From a virus, in IMG/VR virus record IMGVR_UViG_3300021168_000026, positions 1 through 64,000 of that record: DNA of 64,000 bases. The stretch is one strand, 5' to 3'. The notes beneath the pieces were generated by a model. It had not been told where the DNA came from. It searched no databases and saw only the letters and a list, made by a program, of their open reading frames with translations. The position numbers were made by a program, and so were the translations under genes. Below are positions 42,516-50,652 of the stretch, in pieces (within the stretch, counting starts at the first letter, position 1; every line of letters starts with the position of its first letter).

Positions 42516-44000
42516 ATGGCTCGAAAGCCCCAAGAGCTCGACGAGCTCGATGATGATCTCGATGAGGATGAGTCTGAGGAAGAGGAGCTTGAAGAGGAAA
42601 ATGAGCCGCAGGCCCAGATAGCTCCTCAGCCGGCCCCCGCGGTATTACCTCAGGTCAGCGCGCCGACGCAGCGGCCTGCCCAAGCCCACCCTCGGCGGAA
42701 GACCCGAGCCAAGGCCAACGGTCTAGGCGCAGTGGTTGGGGATGTTGCCTGGAAAAATAAAGATGCAGACCTCATGCTGGGCGAAATGCTTGAGCGTCTG
42801 AATCGCGATGGTCACTCCCCCTATGAGCTCTCAATTGGAGTCCTCGACCTCAATCCGTCTGGCGGGGGGCAAGCTGTCAAATTGGGCTCGTTCGAGATGG
42901 CCTCGGTGGTCGGCGACCAATCTCTCTCCCCCGGTGATGCTCTGACAAGAAAGGTGGAGGACGACTTCCATCTCGCGTCGGGCAAGCTTGGCGGAGGTCT
43001 CTACGAGCTGCGGTTCATGTGGAAGGTGAACTCCCAGGTCTACGGTCGAGGGCGACTCAGCGTACCGCCGCGAGACCAGCTTCTGCGGATGCGTGCGAGC
43101 GCGATGCAGCAAGGCCAGCCCCAGCCTGGGTTTGGTCAACCTTTTGATCCATGGGGTAGACCAGCACAACCCCCGCAGGGATTCGGCAGCCCGCCTCCAG
43201 GGTGGGGTTATGGTCCTCCCCCTACTTGGGGCCAGCCTCCTCCTTACTACTCCCCGCAGCAGATGCCTCAGGCCCCCCAGGGGATGAATCCTGACACCAA
43301 GCACCTCGTCGATACGCTGATCAATCAGCTCAACGAGACGCGCAACGAGCTCGCGCAGATGCGCAAGGAGCCACCCCCGGCACCCGTTGTAGCGCCACCC
43401 TCGGTGGGAGTTGGTGCTCCACCCCAGGCTAGCTTGGAGGAGACGGTGACACGCGCGGTCTCAGCGGCGATGGGCGCACTCCTACCTCACCTGAGGCCCC
43501 AGCAATCCCAAAGCAGCTTGGAGGGTGACCTCACCAAGGCAACGAGCGCGATGCTGGGAGGATTGATGCAGGCCGCGGTCAAGCGGCTCGGCCAAAACCT
43601 CCAGCAAGGTATCTCCCAAGGTCTAGGGGCCCCGGTAGAGATGCCGGCACCCGAAGACCCCGAAACAGAGCTAGTACCTCCCCCCGATCCTTCCGACGAT
43701 CTTCCGTTCAAGCAAGTGAAGCTCGAAGCCACATGGCCCGACGGCCGCAACGTGTATTACCCAGCGAAAAAAGAAGACGGGTCCACCGATTGGCTAGGGG
43801 CGCTCTTCACTAACCCTTGGGTGACTGAGAAGCTCGTCGACAATGTCAACAACATGGTGGGCAGCGTCGCCGACGCGGTCAAGCGCGTGGGGGTTGCCGG
43901 CCCGCACATCGTGCACCACACGCCCAAGGCGGCTCAGGATGCGACTCCTCAGCCCGAGGCACCCAAGCCGGGGCTAGGATCAGGCGGCTGGGATGAGTAG
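42516..44000 (+). CDS. Acidic, Pro/Gln-rich structural or scaffold-like protein
   Basis: 494 residues from ATG 42516 (GAGAGGAG at 42503-42510; a TTG at 42501 is less likely). Very acidic start (ELDELDDDLDEDESEEEELE), a folded segment (SIGVLDLNPSGG, YELRFMWKVN), a Pro/Gln/Gly/Tyr-rich low-complexity region (PPPGWGYGPPPTWG), and helical C-terminal parts. Composition fits a scaffold, a phase-separating hub or a capsid lining protein. Not recognised. Confidence 0.6.
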   Translation: MARKPQELDELDDDLDEDESEEEELEEENEPQAQIAPQPAPAVLPQVSAPTQRPAQAHPRRKTRAKANGLGAVVGDVAWKNKDADLMLGEMLERLNRDGHSPYELSIGVLDLNPSGGGQAVKLGSFEMASVVGDQSLSPGDALTRKVEDDFHLASGKLGGGLYELRFMWKVNSQVYGRGRLSVPPRDQLLRMRASAMQQGQPQPGFGQPFDPWGRPAQPPQGFGSPPPGWGYGPPPTWGQPPPYYSPQQMPQAPQGMNPDTKHLVDTLINQLNETRNELAQMRKEPPPAPVVAPPSVGVGAPPQASLEETVTRAVSAAMGALLPHLRPQQSQSSLEGDLTKATSAMLGGLMQAAVKRLGQNLQQGISQGLGAPVEMPAPEDPETELVPPPDPSDDLPFKQVKLEATWPDGRNVYYPAKKEDGSTDWLGALFTNPWVTEKLVDNVNNMVGSVADAVKRVGVAGPHIVHHTPKAAQDATPQPEAPKPGLGSGGWDE

Positions 44001-44017
44001 AAGCTAGCCTTTCATGC

Positions 44018-44023
44018 TAGGCT
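44018..44023 (+). promoter_or_regulatory. Extended -10 box TGC-TAGGCT, probable leaderless start
   Basis: TGCTAGGCT (44015-44023) ends 7 nt before the GTG at 44031. The same TGCTAGGCT occurs at 53704-53712. Confidence 0.45.
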
Positions 44024-44030
44024 TCATCGC

Positions 44031-45503
44031 GTGGCTCAGCTCAACTGGCAGCTCTCCCCTCGGCCAAGAAGGAAGCTAGGGCTCGGAGAGGGTATCCCAT
44101 TCGAGCAGTGGGTCCAAGATCCATCCTCACAGGCTGCCCAGGCGTGGGATCAAGTCCAGGCTCAGCTAGTCGCTGAAGGAGCCCCCTCGGATGCACTGAC
44201 TGCTGCCAAGGGCGCGTTTGCCGATGCGATCAATCAGGCGACCATCGGCCTCAATATCCCCGTCGAGGAGGCGATCAACAACGCCAAGTCGTACGTACTG
44301 ACGGGCCAGACGATCTTGGGGTACGTCAAGACGGTTCAGGGGTTGGTCAATGAGGCCCAGGGTATCCACGACGCTCAGACAGCCCTAGCCTTCACCGGGA
44401 CCCTCATCGGCACTACAGCGACCATCGCCACAGCTGCTGGCGCCGTCTCGGCGGGTGTCGGGGCCGCGATCGTCGCCGCCGCGGGTGCGATCATTGCGGT
44501 ACTCGAGGAGCTCCTCGGCCCGGGTAAGCCCCCCGCCGGCACCCAAGTGTGCGGTGGGTTCTACTGCCAGAACGCCGACTTTACCGTGGGTCCTGTTGGG
44601 TTAGGTGGGTGCGTCTGCGGTTGGGGGACCGCCATCGCGCCGGGCAGCGCCGATTGGCGGAGCTTCCCCGACTACTCCAAGGCCGAGGACAAAATCTGGT
44701 TCACGTGGAGCGCCTCGGATGTTGACTTCGACTGGGGCAAGTCGGCGAACGTCGCTCACTACAAGAGCCGAGCTGGGTATCGACCGATCGATGCAGCCTT
44801 CCAAGCTTACAATCACCTGGAAGCTGACTTCGGCTTCCCGTTTGGTGGGAAGTTCCAACCGCTGCCCTACATCCTGAACGAGTTCAACATGGCGTGGATC
44901 AGTGCGTGGAAGGCCAACGCTGCCTACGCGCTGAACGGCCTCAAGCCCCAAGACGATGGGGCTGTTCTCATGCGGCTACTCCGAACGTGGAACCAGGCCC
45001 ACGAGGACTCCTCGGTTTTTCTCTTAGCCCCAGTGCCGGTGACACCGATCCAGGCCGCGTTGCCCGTCGTCAACCCATACAACCCCGCGACGACTACCTT
45101 CCGGCCGCCATTCACGACCTACTTGGAGATGATCGCGAACAAGATCACCGCGAGCACTAATGATCCCTCCCTCGTCAGAGATGGGAAGCTACTGATCCAT
45201 ACTGGCGCTAGGAAGACCCCGCCGGTGGCCTCGGTGGGTGGCGGCGGCACACAGCCGTATTACGGGGGCGGCGGTGACAAGGGCAGCACTACACCAACAG
45301 CGAGTGGCTCGGGAAGTAGCGCTGCGGCGACGGTAGCCAAGACTGCCGGGGGAGTGGGGCTAGTCACGGTGCTCGGTATCGGCGCCTTCGCGCTCGTCAA
45401 GCACGTAGCCTTCGCCAAGGCCGCCGAGAAGCTCTACGATCTCTCAATCGGCCGAGGGGTAAAGGTAGCCGCTAAGGCCTATCGCAAAGCGCGGCGCAAG
45501 TGA
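44031..45503 (+). CDS. Multi-pass virion membrane protein (490 aa)
   Basis: GTG start. Helical N-terminal part, then a long hydrophobic Ala/Gly block (about 120-165: ALAFTGTLIGTTATIATAAG and AGVGAAIVAAAGAIIAVLEE) able to form two membrane helices, a soluble Cys-containing domain (CGGFYCQNADF), then a Gly/Ser/Thr linker and a third membrane helix (GGVGLVTVLGIGAFALVKHV) with a basic tail. Looks like an internal virion membrane or DNA-delivery protein. GTGA overlap with the next gene. Confidence 0.65.
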   Translation: MAQLNWQLSPRPRRKLGLGEGIPFEQWVQDPSSQAAQAWDQVQAQLVAEGAPSDALTAAKGAFADAINQATIGLNIPVEEAINNAKSYVLTGQTILGYVKTVQGLVNEAQGIHDAQTALAFTGTLIGTTATIATAAGAVSAGVGAAIVAAAGAIIAVLEELLGPGKPPAGTQVCGGFYCQNADFTVGPVGLGGCVCGWGTAIAPGSADWRSFPDYSKAEDKIWFTWSASDVDFDWGKSANVAHYKSRAGYRPIDAAFQAYNHLEADFGFPFGGKFQPLPYILNEFNMAWISAWKANAAYALNGLKPQDDGAVLMRLLRTWNQAHEDSSVFLLAPVPVTPIQAALPVVNPYNPATTTFRPPFTTYLEMIANKITASTNDPSLVRDGKLLIHTGARKTPPVASVGGGGTQPYYGGGGDKGSTTPTASGSGSSAAATVAKTAGGVGLVTVLGIGAFALVKHVAFAKAAEKLYDLSIGRGVKVAAKAYRKARRK

Positions 45504-45913
45504 GCTGGCAAGAGCTCCCGCAAGGCCAGACTTTCACACTGCAACCGGGGATGCTCTACTCGGTTACGGCCAGCGTGAAGCAAACCCATACCCGAGCCGA
45601 TCTGGTCAACTTCATCCAAGACCAGGGGCTGGTATTACACGAGCTCCAGGACCCCGCGGCTGGTCAAGCAGCACCAGGGTATCGAGTAGTGGCCATGCAG
45701 GCACAAGCTACTCGAGCCACTCAGATTCCCTGGGCCGTGCCCTGGTACTTGCCCGGAGATAGCTCGACTTTGCTCCACGTCTGGGCCTCACCCCCAGAAA
45801 ACGGCAACTTGCAGGTCAACACTCAGCCCGGGCCAACCGTCTGGCCGTGGCTCGTTGCCGTACCTGCTTTGGCCGGCCTAGGCTACCTCTGGTGGAAACG
45901 CCGAGGGAGATAG
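45500..45913 (+). CDS. Tail-anchored membrane protein (137 aa)
   Basis: Beta-rich soluble part followed by a C-terminal membrane helix (WLVAVPALAGLGYLWWKRRG). GTGA overlap with the previous gene. Probable virion membrane protein. Confidence 0.65.
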   Translation: MSWQELPQGQTFTLQPGMLYSVTASVKQTHTRADLVNFIQDQGLVLHELQDPAAGQAAPGYRVVAMQAQATRATQIPWAVPWYLPGDSSTLLHVWASPPENGNLQVNTQPGPTVWPWLVAVPALAGLGYLWWKRRGR

Positions 45914-45915
45914 TG

Positions 45916-45921
45916 TAAGAT
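45916..45921 (+). promoter_or_regulatory. -10-like box TAAGAT, probable leaderless start
   Basis: TAAGAT ends 8 nt before ATG 45930; the bases after it (CCTGTCGC) resemble the TTGTCGC before 7019. Confidence 0.4.
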
Positions 45922-45929
45922 CCTGTCGC

Positions 45930-46352
45930 ATGGCACTTTCTGTCAAGGCCAAGAAGCGACTCGGCATCGCCGGGGCCGTCACCACGGGGGTAGCGGCCAT
46001 TTCCGCGGTGCTGTTTTGGCCCAAGAAGGCCTCGGCTGCCCCAGGAGGGTCAACACCGACTTCAGGTCAGCCTCCTCAAGTAACTCCACCTGAGCCACCG
46101 CCAGCTCCGCCAATAGTGCCAAGCTCTGGTAATCAGCCCCCGGCCGATTGCCAATGGGTGCCCTCGACGAGCGATCCGGCGGCGGTAACGCTCGCGATGG
46201 ATATCTCCTACCACGACGATCCGATAGCTTGGGTCGATGGCCACACGTATGGCCCTGTCCAGATCAACGGAAACTGGTGGAGATTCATCATGGGCTGGGG
46301 CATCAACACCGGGAAACGTACCAAGGACGTTAGAGCGGAGAAGTGTCAGTGA
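45930..46352 (+). CDS. N-anchored membrane protein (140 aa)
   Basis: Anchor KRLGIAGAVTTGVAAISAVL (about 9-28) with KK on both sides, a Pro/Gly/Ser-rich stalk (PPEPPPAPP), then a ~70-residue domain with two Cys (PADCQWVPSTSDPAAVTLAM and a final Cys). First of six tandem genes with a similar N-terminal anchor. Likely on the virion or cell membrane. Confidence 0.7.
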   Translation: MALSVKAKKRLGIAGAVTTGVAAISAVLFWPKKASAAPGGSTPTSGQPPQVTPPEPPPAPPIVPSSGNQPPADCQWVPSTSDPAAVTLAMDISYHDDPIAWVDGHTYGPVQINGNWWRFIMGWGINTGKRTKDVRAEKCQ

Positions 46353-46726
46353 AAAAGTCCAGTGAGAGAGCTTTCTGGATCGGTGGGCTGATCGCCGCCG
46401 CGGGAGCTACTGGTGTAGCTGTCTACTTCATCGCCAAGCCCAAAGCCCCGGCACCACCTCCGACGACCCCGGTAATACCGCCATCACCTCTGATGGTACA
46501 GCTCCCTAACACCTCAGACGTGACTCTTCCTAGCGGTCAGACGCTAATTATCGCGTCGCCGAACGGCACGCTCATCACAAATCTTCAGGTAGATACCAAA
46601 CCGCAGGTGCCTGTGATCGTCGGGGGCCAAGGCAACGCGACGGTGGGGCAGCACCGGGTGTTTGTTACCTGGACTGACACCAGCGGCGCGTCGACCACGA
46701 ACACGTTTCTCCTGACGGTGACCTGA
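46349..46726 (+). CDS. N-anchored beta-sandwich membrane protein 1
   Basis: 125 residues from a GTGA overlap. Anchor MKKSSERAFWIGGLIAAAGA then VYFIAKPKAP, a Pro stalk, and an Ig-like beta domain with VDTKPQVPVIVGGQGNATVG and VFVTWTDTSGASTTNTFLLT. The next gene has the same anchor and the same domain plan. Confidence 0.75.
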   Translation: MKKSSERAFWIGGLIAAAGATGVAVYFIAKPKAPAPPPTTPVIPPSPLMVQLPNTSDVTLPSGQTLIIASPNGTLITNLQVDTKPQVPVIVGGQGNATVGQHRVFVTWTDTSGASTTNTFLLTVT

Positions 46727-47085
46727 TGAAAAAGACAACGAAGCGGGTGCTCTGGATCGGTGGTCTCGCCGCTGGCGCCGTCGGTGTTGGGGTAGCGGTG
46801 CATTACCTCTCCAAGCCCAAGCCACCGTCACTGGCCGGGACCAACGTCAACCTCCAGATGCCGCCCATCGCAAACAACGCGAGCATCCCTCGCGGGACTA
46901 GCCTTACCCTCTTGCCTCCCAGCGGCGGCAAAATCACCGCTATGGCAGTCAATGGTTCTCCGCAGCCTGGACCCGTCATCGTTGGCGGCCAGAACGCCCC
47001 GGTTGGTAGCAACCCGGTTGTCGTAAATTGGACCGACGCCAACGGCGCGCCGGGGGTCGGTAACTTCAACCTCCAGGTGACGTGA
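46726..47085 (+). CDS. N-anchored beta-sandwich membrane protein 2
   Basis: 119 residues. Anchor MKKTTKRVLWIGGLAAGAVG; domain with GPVIVGGQNAPVGSNPVVVN and WTDANGAPGVGNFNLQVT clearly parallels protein 1 (VPVIVGGQGNATVG, VTWTDTSGA). A tandem duplication with diverged sequence. TGATG coupling. Confidence 0.75.
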   Translation: MKKTTKRVLWIGGLAAGAVGVGVAVHYLSKPKPPSLAGTNVNLQMPPIANNASIPRGTSLTLLPPSGGKITAMAVNGSPQPGPVIVGGQNAPVGSNPVVVNWTDANGAPGVGNFNLQVT

Positions 47086-47438
47086 TGAAGAAGTCGACCA
47101 AAGAGCTTCTCTGTATTACTGGGGCTGTTGCCGGTGTCGGGGCTGTCGCTGGCCTCATCATCTACCTCGTCAACAAGCCCAAAACCCCAGCAACCGTGGG
47201 AACAGGCGCCCTCCAACCGCAGTACGCGGCTCGACAAGCGCAGGTGTTCGCGACCATCACGCCGACCGGAGCAAGGTCTCAAGCGACACAGGCTACCCAG
47301 GCTGCACCGCATCTCTACAACCCATGGTGGGCCCCACCCTCAGTCCCACAGGTTCCTTGGGTAGGCCGAGGTGGTGGCGCGGCGAGTGGAAGCTTGAATC
47401 CGGCAGCGCCTCCCGGGCCTATCCGTAGTCGACTCTGA
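47085..47438 (+). CDS. N-anchored membrane protein with disordered tail
   Basis: 117 residues from ATG 47085. Anchor MKKSTKELLCITGAVAGVGA then LIIYLVNKPKTP, followed by a low-complexity Ala/Gln/Thr/Pro tail without a clear fold. Same anchor family as its neighbours. Confidence 0.7.
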   Translation: MKKSTKELLCITGAVAGVGAVAGLIIYLVNKPKTPATVGTGALQPQYAARQAQVFATITPTGARSQATQATQAAPHLYNPWWAPPSVPQVPWVGRGGGAASGSLNPAAPPGPIRSRL

Positions 47439-47439
47439 C

Positions 47440-48138
47440 GTGAAGCCTGAGGTCCTCTGGCTGGGCGGGCTAGTCGTAGGAGCCGGAGCCGTAGTCGGCG
47501 CGGTAGCCTTGGCCAGCAAACCGGTCGGGGCTAAACCAAGCTCCCCGGTAGCAGCCTCCCTGCCAAAAGCCCCGCTGCCGAACCTTGCACCAGCGGTTGC
47601 TTTCACGAGACCCACGAACTTCATAACGAGGGCCGCGCCCTCATTCTATCGAGGCGGGCTATTGCCTCCCCCGCAATCCCAACCGATAACTCCAGCGCCG
47701 GTTCCCTTAGCTGGAGACTCGCTCCAGCAACATAACCTCCAAGTGGTCAACGCCTACCGCTCTCGGCTAGGAGTGGCACCGCTGATATTAGATATAAGAC
47801 TTAGCTCTTTCGCCATGGCTGGCTCCCAGCAGCTCTCTCAAGACCACATACCTCACCAGCATATTCGCTCAGCCGTAGCCGCGGGGACCCTATTCAACCC
47901 AGAAAACGGTTTCGCTCAAGAAGCCGGGGAAAATCAAGGCAGCCCCGTCGGATGGCCGCCGGAAGACGAGACCCAACAAATCGATGAAGCTCTCGCGATG
48001 ATGTTTGCCGAGGGCCCCGGCCAAGGGGAAGAGCACGGTCACTACATGAACATCGTCAACCCCAGATTTACCCGGCTTGGGGTAGGCTTGCTGCTTGTTG
48101 GTGGTAGGTTGTACATGACCAACGATTTCTCGAGCTAA
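47440..48138 (+). CDS. N-anchored CAP/SCP-domain (YkwD-like) membrane protein
   Basis: 232 residues, GTG start. Anchor MKPEVLWLGGLVVGAGAVVG, Pro/Ala stalk, then a CAP domain: HNLQVVNAYRSRLGVAPL, DHIPHQHI, FAQEAGENQG, EHGHYMNIVNPRFTRLGVG. The His and Glu of the CAP pocket are present. CAP proteins are secreted in bacteria; one on a phage-encoded membrane anchor is unusual. Confidence 0.8.
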   Translation: MKPEVLWLGGLVVGAGAVVGAVALASKPVGAKPSSPVAASLPKAPLPNLAPAVAFTRPTNFITRAAPSFYRGGLLPPPQSQPITPAPVPLAGDSLQQHNLQVVNAYRSRLGVAPLILDIRLSSFAMAGSQQLSQDHIPHQHIRSAVAAGTLFNPENGFAQEAGENQGSPVGWPPEDETQQIDEALAMMFAEGPGQGEEHGHYMNIVNPRFTRLGVGLLLVGGRLYMTNDFSS

Positions 48139-48140
48139 CG

Positions 48141-48734
48141 ATGAAGCAATCCACCAAAGATGCTCTCTGGCTCGGCGGGGTTGTCACGGGCGTTGGCGCT
48201 CTCGCTGGAACCATCGTCTATATGGCCGGCAAACCTGCCTCGGCTCCAACAAGCACTGGCGACAGCGCTGGGGCCAAGAACCCCAATGCCTCAGCGCTAG
48301 CCCCAACATCAACCCCATCAACGAACCCACCTGCCGCCAACCTCGTCGCGCCCGGGCCTCCGCCAAGCCAGGTGCCGACTAGTATTCCGAGCCCCCAGGG
48401 GCCATCGTTCCCAACGGCAGGCTTCTTCCCCGCCGATCAGTCGGCCATCACTGAGCCAACTGTCGCTCTCGTTGGAGGCCGTCGCTACAACGTCACTTAC
48501 TCGGCGACCAACCCCAACAACCCCTTCGAGACGTCTTGGCTAGATAGCTACTCGAGCTGGAGGGGCCCCGATGGCGGTATCGTCAAGGGGGTTAGCGGGG
48601 GTTCCAGGAGCTTCAGCTACCAGTTCATCGCATCTAGGTCGATCAACCTGCCGTTGAGCGCTTTTCTCACCCCCATCGCGGCTCATGTCAACGGCCTCGG
48701 TATCCAAGGGAGCCCCTCCGTAGTGCCGCTTTGA
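48141..48734 (+). CDS. N-anchored membrane protein (197 aa)
   Basis: Anchor MKQSTKDALWLGGVVTGVGA then VYMAGKPAS, long Pro/Thr/Ser stalk, then a beta-rich domain (ALVGGRRYNVTYSATNPNN, SRSFSYQFIASRSINLPL). Last of the anchor family in this cluster. Confidence 0.7.
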   Translation: MKQSTKDALWLGGVVTGVGALAGTIVYMAGKPASAPTSTGDSAGAKNPNASALAPTSTPSTNPPAANLVAPGPPPSQVPTSIPSPQGPSFPTAGFFPADQSAITEPTVALVGGRRYNVTYSATNPNNPFETSWLDSYSSWRGPDGGIVKGVSGGSRSFSYQFIASRSINLPLSAFLTPIAAHVNGLGIQGSPSVVPL

Positions 48735-48744
48735 GCCACTGTGG

Positions 48745-48750
48745 TAGGAT
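48745..48750 (+). promoter_or_regulatory. -10-like box TAGGAT
   Basis: TAGGAT, identical to 10855-10860, ends 10 nt before ATG 48761. Confidence 0.4.
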
Positions 48751-48760
48751 GTAAGCCACG

Positions 48761-50173
48761 ATGGCCAAGGCTGGGTACAACGTCGAGGCCTATCCCCCCG
48801 GGCCGGCTGGTATCAGGCGGAGCGTCGATGAGGTCGCGAAAGCGATGCGAGATGGTCGCATCGATGAGGCTGTGCGCGGCTGGGCGATCGATCAACTCAC
48901 CAAGCGGGGGATCGATGGCCGTAATCATCCTTCGATCAAAGCAAGGACCCAAGCGCTTCTTGACGCTGTGCGGGCTCAAACGATCTACGTGCCCGACCCT
49001 CAGGGCGCGGAATGGATCCAGAAGCCACATGTCACTCTTTGCCTCCGCGATCGGTGCATCCCCGGCGAGGACTGTGACGGCGTCACGGCCGCGCTTGGTG
49101 CAGCTCTCCTGAGCATTGGCCTACCCGCCTATGCAGTGAAGGTCACCTACGGGCAAGATCACCAAGAGCATATTCTCGTCGGGATCATTGATGAAAACGG
49201 CACCAAGCTCTACGCCGACCCCTCGACCAACGCGGCGGTCATGGTGAGGGTCCCCAACGCCGTCGATGAGGTATGGATCGACCCTCTTGATTCTTCATCG
49301 GTTCACATCGGAACTAGTGGAGCAGAGTTTGTAACTCTTGGCAGCCCCCTCGGTAGCCCTTGCGGCCGACAGCTTTTCTTCAAGGCCGGCCACTGGTTCG
49401 AGATGTACAAGGGCCAGTGGTGGATGCACGTTGGTGGGAAGTGGATACCGGGGCCGGTCGACTACCCCGAAAAAGCCGGCTTGATGGGGCCTTACCTCAA
49501 CAGGCAGCGGCAACTTTGCGTGGCGCGCGATGGCGTTGAGATTGAAGTCACGCCACAACAAGCTGGCCTCGGCACGATCGGCATCCCGAGGCTCGTTCAG
49601 TGGCACACGGTCCACGAGCTCTCCGATCTGCTCAACGCGCTGACGAGGCAGGTTCAGCATATCGACGCTGCCTTCAACGGCCCCGGCGGCCAAGCGTGGT
49701 TTCAAGCCGACCCCACGGCATACGGCGCTTGGGCGAGCAAGTACGTGTCAGCCCGCAGCGCCTGGGATCCCACCGTCGCCAAGGCTACCCTCGTTGTTCA
49801 CCCGGTAACACCCAACACGCTCAGCTGGGATTGGGTCGTGTCGACGGCACCTGATGGCACCGACATGTTCGATGCCGTCGCGAAGGCGTTCATGCCCTTC
49901 GAAGACTTGGATCGCGAGCTGCGCGGCTCGGCAACCTTCCCTCCCTCGGAGCTGCCCAATTACTCAGACACACCCCAGCCTACCGCACCGGACTTCGAGC
50001 TCACCGAGTATCAGATCGCCGACAGCGGGTGGCAGGCAGCCAAGCAGTTGGGGCAGAAGGCCAACGATGTATTGCAGCAAGCCGCGCCTTACCTCGCGCT
50101 GGCTGCCGCGGGCGTCGCGCTCTATGCGACGTATCGGATCGCTGACGCTCTCCCTCGGCCAAGGCGGGCCTAA
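48761..50173 (+). CDS. Transglutaminase-like protein with C-terminal membrane anchor
   Basis: 470 residues. GEDCDGVTAALGAALLSIGL, EHILVGIIDENG and YADPSTN (residues ~100-155) give the Cys, His and Asp of a transglutaminase-like/papain-fold domain. The middle is beta-rich and Trp-rich. The C-terminus has one membrane helix (YLALAAAGVALYATYRIADA) and a basic end (RPRRA). In a virion such a domain could cleave or cross-link peptide bonds, for example in peptidoglycan cross-bridges. Enzyme activity is inferred. Confidence 0.75.
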   Translation: MAKAGYNVEAYPPGPAGIRRSVDEVAKAMRDGRIDEAVRGWAIDQLTKRGIDGRNHPSIKARTQALLDAVRAQTIYVPDPQGAEWIQKPHVTLCLRDRCIPGEDCDGVTAALGAALLSIGLPAYAVKVTYGQDHQEHILVGIIDENGTKLYADPSTNAAVMVRVPNAVDEVWIDPLDSSSVHIGTSGAEFVTLGSPLGSPCGRQLFFKAGHWFEMYKGQWWMHVGGKWIPGPVDYPEKAGLMGPYLNRQRQLCVARDGVEIEVTPQQAGLGTIGIPRLVQWHTVHELSDLLNALTRQVQHIDAAFNGPGGQAWFQADPTAYGAWASKYVSARSAWDPTVAKATLVVHPVTPNTLSWDWVVSTAPDGTDMFDAVAKAFMPFEDLDRELRGSATFPPSELPNYSDTPQPTAPDFELTEYQIADSGWQAAKQLGQKANDVLQQAAPYLALAAAGVALYATYRIADALPRPRRA

Positions 50174-50643
50174 TGTTGATCTGCAAGGGTAATACAGTTT
50201 CCTGCCTCGTCGAGGGCCGACGAGTGCGTTGCGCTGGGTCGATGCTGCACGATCCGACAGGCCGGCATTGGCCCAAACACTCACTGCTCATCGGGAAGTT
50301 CCAGAAGGGTTCTGAGGAGCCTACGGAAGAGCAATATCGCGGTGCGCCAAGAGACTACCTCGGCCGAGGCTATCGTGCGCGGGTGGGGTCAGTTGACCTA
50401 CCGCCGAAAAGACTCTCTGAGTGGGAAGAAATCGGGCCTGTAGCGGAGATCTTCTACACCCGGCCGGGTACGAGCAACCCGGGGAGGTTCAGGCATGCGT
50501 TCAATAAGCCACACGGCGTTTCTCTCGTTGTTTTCCCGTTCAAAGGTAAGGGGAAGGCGACTTTGAGGAAGTGCGGGCGGTTTCATCGGCTCGACATGTC
50601 ACGCGGTGCCTTGATCGATTCGAGAGGATTGGTCTGGCCCTAG
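50173..50643 (+). CDS. Hypothetical basic protein (156 aa)
   Basis: Overlaps the previous TAA by one base (TAATG). Basic, Gly/Arg-rich, beta-looking (VSLVVFPFKGKGKATLRKCG). No membrane segment. Sits between virion membrane proteins; not recognised. Confidence 0.6.
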   Translation: MLICKGNTVSCLVEGRRVRCAGSMLHDPTGRHWPKHSLLIGKFQKGSEEPTEEQYRGAPRDYLGRGYRARVGSVDLPPKRLSEWEEIGPVAEIFYTRPGTSNPGRFRHAFNKPHGVSLVVFPFKGKGKATLRKCGRFHRLDMSRGALIDSRGLVWP

Positions 50644-50652
50644 GAGGCTCAG

